The notes beneath the pieces were generated by a model. The model worked only from the letters and a program-made list of their open reading frames with translations. It was not told where the DNA came from and made no database searches. The translations under genes were made by a program, and so were the position numbers. This document shows positions 1 to 5,793 of a DNA stretch of 8,712 nt, piece after piece (the stretch's first letter is position 1; every line of letters starts with the position of its first letter). This stretch comes from an uncultured Ruminococcus sp. Its GTDB lineage: Bacteria > Bacillota > Clostridia > Oscillospirales > Ruminococcaceae. The stretch is from positions 1 through 8,712 of the forward strand of contig CALDFS010000281.1 of the NCBI GenBank assembly GCA_937942105.1, in the 5' to 3' direction.

Positions 1-258
1 CCTGTCTATTGCCTCACAGACGAGCAAAAGAGTCATAAGCTTTGCTGAATGAGATGCCTTAAACTGCGCACTTCCGTTGTCAGCATAAAGAAGGGTTCCG
101 GTAGAGCCTTCCATCAGAACGTAAGAGTAAGGAATCACAAAATCCGGTTCTGCATTTGCAGGGATGTCCTCCCCGTCGGCAAAAACTTCAATAAATGACG
201 CACTTAGCGCAATCATCAGCGCAAACAGCGCAGCTATAAATCGCGAAATTTTTTTCAT
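1..258 (-). CDS. D-alanyl-D-alanine carboxypeptidase-like protein (S11/PBP5 type), N-terminal part only
   Basis: Only the first 86 residues are in the window; the rest lies beyond position 1. The start ATG (258-256) is preceded by a GGTGAT ribosome binding site. Residues 1-28 form a Sec signal peptide: a KK basic start, a hydrophobic core at about 7-20, and a plausible VFA cleavage site before DGED. The mature start carries the family's first beta-hairpin (VLMEGSTGTLLYADN, about 47-61) and the first catalytic helix (KLMTLLLVCEAID, 73-85), which match DacF/PBP5-type enzymes that trim D-alanine from peptidoglycan stem peptides outside the membrane. The canonical SxxK motif is not intact: the segment reads ASHSAK, so three residues before Lys73 there is His70, with serines at 69 and 71 instead. 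It may be a non-catalytic homologue or use a shifted serine; the SxN and KTG motifs are outside the window. The family call is fairly safe, the activity is not. Confidence 0.75.
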   Translation of the reverse strand, partial: MKKISRFIAALFALMIALSASFIEVFADGEDIPANAEPDFVIPYSYVLMEGSTGTLLYADNGSAQFKASHSAKLMTLLLVCEAIDR

Positions 259-270
259 ACAAATCACCGT

Positions 271-310
271 CATAAAAAAGATACTGACCGTTCAACAAGT
301 CCGGTCAGTA
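271..310 (-). terminator. Rho-independent terminator after the membrane protein gene
   Basis: A perfect 9-bp inverted repeat (TACTGACCG at 282-290, CGGTCAGTA at 302-310) has an 11-nt loop. Read on the minus strand it is followed by TCTTTTTTATG, a six-T tract. It lies 51 bases downstream of the stop of the 232-residue membrane protein gene and just before the carboxypeptidase-like gene, so it probably ends the three-gene unit. The palindrome also resembles a TetR operator, which is the alternative reading. Confidence 0.7.
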
Positions 311-361
311 GAATTTTATGCCGCCATACGTGCGGCGATACATATTATATTAAAAATTCGC

Positions 362-1060
362 TCAATCATGTTCGCTTTTCCTGATGATATAGATGTTTAC
401 CGCTGCAATAACAATCATGTAAACGGATTCGGCGGCTATCAGAGCTCCAATTGACGAGCCAAGAATAATGCCCATCATCTGCCGGAAGCTTTCATCATCC
501 CCGAAAGCAGATAGCAGAGCGGACTGAAGCAGATAGAGCGATACCATCGCGGCGGAAAGGTTTAAAACCATGCTTGCAGTATATATGGGATTCTTTATTC
601 TGCGGTATATAATAAGACTTCGCACCGAAGTAATTACTTTGTAAAACGTATACGCCGCCACGCCATATATAAAATAGTGGGGATAGCTCGAAGCGTTGCC
701 ATATAATATAGTAAGCACGCCGATGCCGTAGAGCGTGGCTGTCAAGAGAAGCAACATTACTCCGCAATAAAGGCTTGCCTTCCATGCTCCAAGCTTAGTG
801 GACTTACGAAGCCCCTTTGTAAGAATCATACGAATCAAAACAAGTGAGAAATTGTATCCCGCCAGTGAACCGAGCCAAGGCGATCCCTGAGCGTATCCGC
901 ACACAGCAAGAAAGGCTGCATACGCAAACGAGGTTATAAGTCCTGCATACAGCCCGAATTCGGCATGAAAGCCGTTATCCTTTTTATATAAATCGATGTA
1001 TTTCAAAGCTATATTTTTAGCACCGGATAACTTTCCTGCTTTCGTCCTCAAACAAATCAA
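362..1060 (-). CDS. Uncharacterised multi-pass membrane protein, 232 residues
   Basis: I do not recognise a named family. The protein is strongly hydrophobic, with about six predicted membrane helices at roughly 34-57, 62-80, 97-120, 127-148, 159-183 and 195-226. It has a short basic cytoplasmic N-terminus and a charged C-terminus (IRKSEHD). There is no ATP-binding motif, signal peptide or obvious catalytic motif. No ATG is available at the N-terminus. The likely start is TTG at 1060, with AAAGG a few bases upstream; a second in-frame TTG at 1051 is equally possible. Either start lies inside the end of the TetR gene, giving a 44- or 35-base overlap that suggests translational coupling. As last gene of the unit that holds the TetR regulator, it is a candidate regulated target such as a small transporter or stress-linked membrane protein. 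That role is inference from position only. Confidence 0.7.
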   Translation of the reverse strand: MICLRTKAGKLSGAKNIALKYIDLYKKDNGFHAEFGLYAGLITSFAYAAFLAVCGYAQGSPWLGSLAGYNFSLVLIRMILTKGLRKSTKLGAWKASLYCGVMLLLLTATLYGIGVLTILYGNASSYPHYFIYGVAAYTFYKVITSVRSLIIYRRIKNPIYTASMVLNLSAAMVSLYLLQSALLSAFGDDESFRQMMGIILGSSIGALIAAESVYMIVIAAVNIYIIRKSEHD

Positions 1061-1670
1061 CTGCCTTTTCCATCGTCCAAATTCCGTTGCCGTCCGGTAT
1101 GACGCATTTCTTCATAATGTAAGCAATTTCTTCGACCGGTTCAATACAGTTTCCCTTAAGCCATTCCAGAACTATCGCCGTCATGCCGCTGAGATAGAAT
1201 GATATAAAGTATTTATGGTATTCCTCTTTATAGCGGAAACGGCGCATTATCGGAGAAAGCGCTTTACTGAACATTGCTGCGAAGATCGCATCTGTGCCGA
1301 CTACCTGTGGATGCTTTAAGCATATCTTATACAGCGCTCGGTTATCCTTTATAAAATTCAGATATGGAACAAGAATATCGCGCCGCATGAAAACAAGGTC
1401 TTCAAGCCGGCAGGAATCAACATTTGAAACCGAGGCGTTCAGGCTATCATCGAACTGAGAAAAGAATTTGTTTGATATATATTCGCTGACCTCGGCAAGC
1501 ATATCACCTATATTTTCGTAATGAAGATAAAAGGTGGAACGATTTACGCCAGCCTCAGAACATATGTCCTTAACGGTTATGTATTCAAAATCCTTATGCT
1601 CAAGTAAGGATATAAACGCCTCATCCATCCTCTGCGCGGTATTTTGATATTTACTCTGCGACTTATTCAA
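1017..1670 (-). CDS. TetR/AcrR family transcriptional regulator
   Basis: This 217-residue protein has the usual TetR length and layout. An N-terminal three-helix DNA-binding domain spans about 8-55, with the turn and recognition helix in VKDICSEAGVNRSTFYLHY (33-51), a textbook TetR signature. The helical C-terminal part (about 60-217) would bind a ligand and form the dimer; its sequence does not tell me the ligand. The start is TTG at 1670, chosen because the strong AGAGGTGG ribosome binding site (1684-1677) lies six bases upstream and the first in-frame ATG (Met15) would cut into the first helix. The gene follows the 118-residue membrane protein after 28 bases and overlaps the next membrane protein gene. 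Such regulators usually repress their own unit, so its two membrane-protein neighbours are the most likely targets; this is inference. The ligand and the operator are unknown. Confidence 0.93.
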   Translation of the reverse strand: MNKSQSKYQNTAQRMDEAFISLLEHKDFEYITVKDICSEAGVNRSTFYLHYENIGDMLAEVSEYISNKFFSQFDDSLNASVSNVDSCRLEDLVFMRRDILVPYLNFIKDNRALYKICLKHPQVVGTDAIFAAMFSKALSPIMRRFRYKEEYHKYFISFYLSGMTAIVLEWLKGNCIEPVEEIAYIMKKCVIPDGNGIWTMEKAVDLFEDESRKVIRC

Positions 1671-1676
1671 CCGCTT

Positions 1677-1684
1677 CCACCTCT
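1677..1684 (-). promoter_or_regulatory. Strong ribosome binding site fixing the TTG start of the TetR gene
   Basis: On the minus strand the sequence AGAGGTGG, nearly complementary to the 16S rRNA tail, sits six bases before the TTG at 1670. No ATG lies at a suitable distance, so this site decides the unusual start codon. Confidence 0.8.
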
Positions 1685-1698
1685 TTCACTTTGTAATA

Positions 1699-2055
1699 TT
1701 ATTCTTCGCCGCTGATTTCTTCCGCAAGGCGGATGATATCGCCAGCATACTGCTCTTTCCGGCTACTGAGCATCTTTTTAAACAACGGATAATTTAAACC
1801 CGCACCGGCAATGCCAATTACTCCTAAAATAATTCCGAGGACAGTCAGCGCCGTGCTTCCGCTTCCGATAACCTTCATAGAAAGGCACATTCCAACGCCT
1901 AAAACCAGAGCAGATACTATACCGAACGTATAGGCGAAGATATTTGCAGGGCGCTTTACCTTGTTGTCCAGCTTTTTAAGAGCCACCACCTTGGATGTGC
2001 TCTTTTTTGAATATTCATTGGCTATCGACTGTGCATAAACCTTGTCTGTGTTCAT
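1699..2055 (-). CDS. Small two-helix membrane protein of unknown function, 118 residues
   Basis: The ATG at 2055 is preceded by AAGGAG with nine bases of spacing, the best ribosome site in the area. The open frame extends further upstream to 2184, but that extension would place the coding start upstream of the likely -10 box, so it is rejected. The protein has a charged N-terminal segment (residues 1-38, rich in Lys and Ser), a hydrophobic hairpin of two helices (about 39-62 and 66-88, with glycine-rich stretches such as LGIILGVIGIAGAG), and an amphipathic, charged C-terminal helix (about 93-118). I recognise no enzyme motif. It is the first gene of the unit with the TetR regulator and the larger membrane protein, and would probably be co-regulated with them. 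Function is not assigned. Confidence 0.8.
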   Translation of the reverse strand: MNTDKVYAQSIANEYSKKSTSKVVALKKLDNKVKRPANIFAYTFGIVSALVLGVGMCLSMKVIGSGSTALTVLGIILGVIGIAGAGLNYPLFKKMLSSRKEQYAGDIIRLAEEISGEE

Positions 2056-2101
2056 TTTAACAATCTCCTTAAAATTAATTTTTCCTTTTCGGAACAACAT
2101 A

Positions 2102-2107
2102 ATTATA
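2102..2107 (-). promoter_or_regulatory. Probable -10 box for the membrane protein/TetR unit
   Basis: A perfect TATAAT lies 46 bases upstream of the ATG at 2055 on the minus strand. No good -35 hexamer is seen at 16-18 bases (nearest is TTCATT), so the promoter is weak or needs an activator. The box overlaps the palindrome ATATCGGATAT (2105-2115), a possible operator for autoregulation by the TetR protein; that link is inference. Confidence 0.5.
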
Positions 2108-2175
2108 TCGGATATTTTATCAAAAATGAACAACACAAAAATCCTTAAACGTTGATATCTGAATTTACAACAAGC

Positions 2176-2213
2176 AAAATGCAAAGGCGCTCCGATATAA
2201 AAACCGGAAGCGC
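2176..2213 (-). terminator. Terminator after the HPr-like gene
   Basis: The inverted repeat GGCGCTCCG (2186-2194) / CGGAAGCGCC (2204-2213) pairs with a single bulged base across a 9-nt loop. On the minus strand the stem is followed by TTTGCATTTT. It lies about 45 bases past the stop of the HPr-like gene and upstream of the promoter of the next unit, which fits transcript termination. The T tract is interrupted, so its efficiency is uncertain. Confidence 0.65.
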
Positions 2214-2256
2214 CGCGCAGTCATTTGTTATGCCATCTGACAATAGTTGCCCTAGA

Positions 2257-2487
2257 TTATTTTACAATGAATCTTTCAATCTTTGCAATCAAATCGTCGC
2301 AATTGTCAACATGAGCCTGAAGCTCAACCGGTCTTGAAAGATCGAGGCTGAATATGCCCATAATGGACTTAGCGTCAATAGAATATCTGCCGGAAACGAG
2401 GTCAACGTCATAGTCACACATGGTTACAGCGTTTACAAACTCCTTGACGTCATTGATGGTTTCGAGTTGAAGGTTTAATTTAGTCAT
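2257..2487 (-). CDS. HPr-like protein lacking the phosphorylatable histidine
   Basis: This 76-residue protein aligns along its length with HPr, the phosphocarrier of the PTS sugar uptake system (about 88 residues in Bacillus). The best-conserved part is KSIMGIFSLDLS (40-51), which matches the region around regulatory Ser46 of Bacillus HPr (here Ser41, phosphorylated by HPr kinase in true HPr). Counting back 31 residues from that serine, the active-site segment HARPAT is replaced by TINDVK (10-15). No histidine or arginine is there, so it cannot take phosphate from enzyme I in the known way. It is therefore probably a regulatory or structural HPr relative rather than a working carrier. The ATG is preceded by AAAGGATGG. 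It is a monocistronic gene with its own promoter (2603-2576) and terminator, divergent from mtaB. No other PTS gene is in the window. Confidence 0.85.
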   Translation of the reverse strand: MTKLNLQLETINDVKEFVNAVTMCDYDVDLVSGRYSIDAKSIMGIFSLDLSRPVELQAHVDNCDDLIAKIERFIVK

Positions 2488-2513
2488 TGATATTCCATCC
2501 TTTCACAGTAAAA

Positions 2514-2549
2514 CGGAAGCTGTTCAGCTGAAAATCGAAGCGTCTTCCG
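2514..2549 (-). other. Possible stem-loop in the leader of the HPr-like gene
   Basis: CGGAAG (2514-2519) can pair with CTTCCG (2544-2549), and a smaller nested hairpin AGCTG/CAGCT lies within 2518-2529. This falls in the predicted leader of roughly 80 nt between the promoter and the ribosome binding site. The outer stem is only six base pairs around a long loop, so it may be chance. Confidence 0.25.
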
Positions 2550-2575
2550 CACCCTTTATATATCAGGTTAATTAC

Positions 2576-2603
2576 AGTATAACAGATAAAAAGATTATGT
2601 CAA
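2576..2603 (-). promoter_or_regulatory. Sigma-A-type promoter of the HPr-like gene
   Basis: On the minus strand a perfect -35 TTGACA (2603-2598) and a -10 TATACT (2581-2576) are separated by 16 bases. It directs transcription leftwards with an expected start near 2569 and a leader of about 80 nt. AT-rich sequence with A/T runs lies just upstream of the -35. The strength of the match suggests high constitutive expression. Confidence 0.8.
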
Positions 2604-2645
2604 GTCGTGTTTTTGCCGAATTTTAGGGATTTTTTATCTCTTGGA

Positions 2646-2674
2646 TTTACATATCGGATAGGATGTGGTATAAT
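2646..2674 (+). promoter_or_regulatory. Sigma-A-type promoter of mtaB
   Basis: TTTACA (2646-2651) and TATAAT (2669-2674) are 17 bases apart, and a TG dinucleotide one base upstream of the -10 makes it an extended -10 promoter. The expected start is near 2681, about 25 bases before the GTG start. It is back to back with the promoter of the HPr-like gene, the -35 boxes being about 42 bases apart. Confidence 0.8.
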
Positions 2675-2705
2675 ATAGGTAAATAAACTGAAAGGCGAAA
2701 TACAA

Positions 2706-4001
2706 GTGACTGTATACTATTATACCTTCGGCTGCAAGGTAAATCAATATGAAACCGACTGCCTGACCGAGCTTATGTCTGCCCGGGGGCACATCCCGGT
2801 TGCTGACCCCAAGCTTGCAGACATAATTATAATAAACACCTGCACCGTAACCGGCTCGGCGGATATTAAGCTAAAGCAGCTTTTGCACCGCACCCGGCGG
2901 GAAAATCCAGAATCGGTTATAGCTGTATGCGGGTGCTTTCCTCAGATTTATGGGGATTCCCCCCTGCTTTCCATGGCAGACGTTATCGCCGGGGAGAACA
3001 ACAAATCCGAGCTTCCTATGCTTATAGATGATTTTTTAAAGGATGGCAAGCGCAGAAAATCGGTTGTTCCTCACACCAAGGGCGAAATCATTGAACATCT
3101 CTCGCTCGAACGTGGAAGCGGCAAGACGCGCGCGATAATCAAGATTCAGGACGGATGCGACAGGTTCTGCTCCTACTGCGCCATTCCCTACGCCCGCGGA
3201 CGGTCGCGTTCAAAGCCGCTTCGAGAGATTTCTGACGAAGCCAAAAGGCTGGTTGATTCCGGGCACAAGGAGCTTGTGCTTGTCGGAATAAACCTGAGCT
3301 GTTATGGGCTTGACCTTGCGGAAAAGCCAGACCTTGCCGACGCAGTAAGCGCAGTATGCCGCGAAAGCGGCGCACAGAGGGTGCGCTTAGGCTCGATTGA
3401 ACCTGAAATGCTCACGGCAGATATTATTGAACGGCTATCGCGCGAGGATAAGCTCTGCCCACAGTTTCATCTGTCTTTACAATCGGGCTGTGATAAGACA
3501 CTTCGTGAAATGCGCCGCAAATACGACAAGGCAGAATACTTAACACTTGTCAACGAGCTAAGAAAGCGCTTTACCGATTGCGCAATAACCACCGATGTTA
3601 TGACCGGCTTTGCCGGAGAGACCGAGGAGGATTTCAGAGAGTCGCTGGAGTTCGTCAAAAGCGTGGGCTTTTCAAAGGTGCATGTATTCCCATATTCTGA
3701 GCGCGAAGGCACCGCCGCCGCTAAAAGAAGCGATCAGGTTCCAATAAATATCCGTTTGGAACGCGCTAAAATCATGACGGAATCGGCTAAAGAAAGCGAA
3801 AAGGAATATCTTGAATCGCTCGTCGGCAAAAGCTACGAGGTTCTGTTTGAACGCGAGCGCGGCGACGGCTGGCATCAGGGTCATACGCGGAGCTATGTCC
3901 TTGTAAAGGTAAAATGCTTTACAGATAGCCTTTGGCGTGAGATGCGAAATGTCAGAATAATCTCGGCAGAGGACGGTTATTGCATCGGCGAGATTGAATA
4001 A
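2706..4001 (+). CDS. mtaB: tRNA (N6-L-threonylcarbamoyladenosine(37)-C2)-methylthiotransferase MtaB
   Basis: This cytoplasmic radical-SAM enzyme of 431 residues (usual family length) adds a methylthio group to t6A at position 37 of ANN-decoding tRNAs, giving ms2t6A. The N-terminal UPF0004 domain starts with YTFGCKVNQYETD, and its three cluster-binding cysteines are Cys10, Cys46 (INTCTVTG) and Cys77 (CGCFPQ). The central radical-SAM domain carries the CxxxCxxC motif as Cys151, Cys155 and Cys158 in DGCDRFCSYCAIPYARGRSRS minus its last residue. Further family signatures are HLSLQSGCD and TDVMTGFAGETEEDF. A C-terminal TRAM-like RNA-binding domain begins at about residue 368 (LVGKSYEVLFE). The opening GCKVNQYE favours MtaB over MiaB or RimO. 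The start is GTG at 2706, with AAAGG ten bases upstream and a near-consensus promoter close by. It is a single-gene unit ending at the shared terminator at 4003-4035. Confidence 0.93.
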   Translation: MTVYYYTFGCKVNQYETDCLTELMSARGHIPVADPKLADIIIINTCTVTGSADIKLKQLLHRTRRENPESVIAVCGCFPQIYGDSPLLSMADVIAGENNKSELPMLIDDFLKDGKRRKSVVPHTKGEIIEHLSLERGSGKTRAIIKIQDGCDRFCSYCAIPYARGRSRSKPLREISDEAKRLVDSGHKELVLVGINLSCYGLDLAEKPDLADAVSAVCRESGAQRVRLGSIEPEMLTADIIERLSREDKLCPQFHLSLQSGCDKTLREMRRKYDKAEYLTLVNELRKRFTDCAITTDVMTGFAGETEEDFRESLEFVKSVGFSKVHVFPYSEREGTAAAKRSDQVPINIRLERAKIMTESAKESEKEYLESLVGKSYEVLFERERGDGWHQGHTRSYVLVKVKCFTDSLWREMRNVRIISAEDGYCIGEIE

Positions 4002-4002
4002 G

Positions 4003-4039
4003 AAAATCAGCCTCGGAAAGCATCCGGGGCTGATTGTTG
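4003..4039. terminator. Terminator shared by convergent mtaB and the GH43 gene
   Basis: The 13-bp inverted repeat AATCAGCCTCGGA (4005-4017) / TCCGGGGCTGATT (4023-4035) has one T-G wobble and a 5-nt loop. It starts two bases after the mtaB stop. On the minus strand it is followed by TTTTCTTATT, a good tract for ending the GH43 transcript; on the plus strand the tract is weaker (GTTGTAT). It most likely serves both genes. Confidence 0.85.
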
Positions 4040-4051
4040 TATCAAGATATA

Positions 4052-5713
4052 TCAGTCTATCGCAACGCCATTTTTGGTTATATGGTAGTAGTCAAAATCA
4101 GCATGCCCTCCTGCTTCGGTGGTTGAATAGCAGTAAAGAGCTGTGCGGTAGCCTGTGAACAGGTCGAGGTCATAGGTCATGGAAAAGCCCTTGGAGAGCT
4201 TTTCCCAGCTCTCACCGTCAAGTGAATAGTAGAATTTCGCCTTATCCTCGGTGGTGATGCTGCCATCCTCATTTACGGTGGAGAAGTTATACTCTATCTT
4301 CAAATATACATTCTCCTGATTAAGCGGTTCTTCGCGTATGATATCCATTTCGTCATTTCTGTTTTGCTTTGCAAAGTAGATGTGCTTTACACCGTTCTCG
4401 TCGGAATAAGCGCCGATAAATCCTGCATTTGTCTGGAACGCCGCTATACCGGCATAATCGCCGGGATTCAGACCGGAAGAATCCAAAAGCACCTCAGTGG
4501 TGCAGAAGGGACCTTCCGTTCTCTGGGTCAAAGAGTTTCTGGCGTGGAACATATCCTTATCCACCCGTGAGGTGGTGATTCTGTACCAGCCGCTTCTATC
4601 CGTCACGCTCCAATTATCGTTATCAGGGTTGTGATTGAACTGCCAGTTGAGCTTAAGCTTGTTTTCAGTGTAATCAAATTCATCGTTTGCCATCAAGGTG
4701 GATTCTTTCCACTCATTAAGCTCGGAAAGGACAGATACCTCCTTGGCGGACTTTGAATCCTCGCCCATCATCGGCCAACCGTCAACCCACGTAACCGGCT
4801 GTAAAACCGGAATTCTTCCTACCGCACCGTGATCCTGGAACAAAAGCGCGTACCAGTTGCCCTCGGGCGTTTCGACTATGCCGCCCTGCGCCGTGCCGTT
4901 GCCGTAGTAGCCCATATCGTCACACAAAACTACCTTGCCCTCGTATTCGCCCAATAGCTTATCAGAGCGGAAGCAAAGCTCGCACCGCCTTATACCGGGA
5001 GTGCTTGTGGCGTAGCTTATCATCGTGATGTAATATTTGCCGTTGATTTTATATGCGTGTGCGCCCTCTGCGCCGGAAAGGTCGTCCACAATTCCGGTAT
5101 TGAACAGCTTTTTATCGACGCCGCCCGGCTTAATAGCAGAAAGATCCTTTTCAAGCTCGGTTATCCATACATCTCCCGCGCCGGAGATTATATAGGGTGT
5201 GCCGTCATCCTCGAAGAAGAGCGTTGCATCGTGGAATACTCTGTCGAAAACAACTCTTTCCCAGCTGGGATTTTCGATATCCGCAGTTTTATAGATATAT
5301 GTTTTTCCCTGATCCCATGCGCAGAAAAGAACGTAGAACATGCCATCGTGATGCCTTATGCTTGCCGCCCACGAGCCTTTGCCGTAGGCGTGATTATCGT
5401 CGTAAAGGTCGGTCTGCGGGCTGTTTTCAAGGATATCATAAACATATCCTATAAGCTCCCATGTGACCAAATCCTTGGATTTCATTATGGGAACGCCGGG
5501 AGTGAAGTACATGGTTGTGCTTACCATATAATAGGTATCGCCAACACGGATAACGTCCTCATCAGGGACATCTGACCACATTATCGGGTTTGTTGCGGTT
5601 ATGATGTGCTTGCCGTCAGTTTCGACAAGATCGTTTTTGGCTGCGCAGCCGCCCAATGCGCAAAAAGCAAGAGCCACTGCGCATATAAGCGAAATAAGTC
5701 TTAAAATTTTCAT
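4052..5713 (-). CDS. Glycoside hydrolase family 43 lipoprotein (beta-xylosidase/alpha-L-arabinofuranosidase type)
   Basis: This 553-residue exported enzyme probably removes xylose or arabinose from plant hemicellulose fragments. A lipoprotein signal occupies residues 1-22, with lipobox LGGC and Cys23 as the lipidated residue, so it would be anchored on the outer face of the membrane. The five-bladed propeller (about 40-320) shows the GH43 acids: probable base Asp51 in DVPDEDVIRVGDTYY, pKa-modulating Asp162 in FHDATLFFEDDGTPY, and acid Glu216 in GAEGAHAYKINGKYY. A C-terminal beta-sandwich (about 340-548, with NWQFNHNPD and ARNSLTQRTEGPFC) is typical of xylosidase-like GH43 enzymes. The substrate cannot be fixed from the sequence. 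The ATG at 5713 has GAGGA eight bases upstream. A TATACT at 5741-5736 could be its -10 box, but no -35 is evident. It stands alone, with no transporter or regulator for the sugar next to it. Confidence 0.9.
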   Translation of the reverse strand: MKILRLISLICAVALAFCALGGCAAKNDLVETDGKHIITATNPIMWSDVPDEDVIRVGDTYYMVSTTMYFTPGVPIMKSKDLVTWELIGYVYDILENSPQTDLYDDNHAYGKGSWAASIRHHDGMFYVLFCAWDQGKTYIYKTADIENPSWERVVFDRVFHDATLFFEDDGTPYIISGAGDVWITELEKDLSAIKPGGVDKKLFNTGIVDDLSGAEGAHAYKINGKYYITMISYATSTPGIRRCELCFRSDKLLGEYEGKVVLCDDMGYYGNGTAQGGIVETPEGNWYALLFQDHGAVGRIPVLQPVTWVDGWPMMGEDSKSAKEVSVLSELNEWKESTLMANDEFDYTENKLKLNWQFNHNPDNDNWSVTDRSGWYRITTSRVDKDMFHARNSLTQRTEGPFCTTEVLLDSSGLNPGDYAGIAAFQTNAGFIGAYSDENGVKHIYFAKQNRNDEMDIIREEPLNQENVYLKIEYNFSTVNEDGSITTEDKAKFYYSLDGESWEKLSKGFSMTYDLDLFTGYRTALYCYSTTEAGGHADFDYYHITKNGVAID

Positions 5714-5749
5714 TATAATTTCCTCAATGTTCCAAAGTATATATTTTTT

Positions 5750-5788
5750 AAAAGGCGCAGATTGCAGTATGCTGTAATCCGCGCCTTT
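5750..5788 (-). terminator. Terminator of the glycolytic operon after gpmI
   Basis: AAAGGCGC plus AGATTGCAG (5751-5767) pairs with CTGTAATCC plus GCGCCTTT (5772-5788): a 17-position stem with one mismatch and one G-U pair, and a 4-nt loop. On the minus strand it ends in CCTTTT. It lies six bases past the gpmI stop. The T tract is short, and the GH43 gene is next on the same strand, so some read-through is possible. Confidence 0.8.
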
Positions 5789-5793
5789 AAGTA

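Noticed and set aside
164..454. Plus-strand open frame across the carboxypeptidase start and the terminator
   Set aside because: It runs antisense through a signal peptide, a ribosome site and a stem-loop terminator and ends in the next gene; chance frame.
495..785. 96-codon open frame on the minus strand inside the 232-residue membrane protein gene
   Set aside because: A shifted-frame shadow of the longer hydrophobic protein, with no ribosome site and no domain.
2056..2184. N-terminal extension of the 118-residue membrane protein to 2184
   Set aside because: The extension crosses the TATAAT box and the AAGGAG ribosome site, and the extra residues look like untranslated leader.
5057..5575. 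172-codon open frame on the plus strand
   Set aside because: It is fully antisense to the GH43 catalytic domain, whose motifs are intact in the minus frame; it has no recognisable domain and no ribosome site of note.
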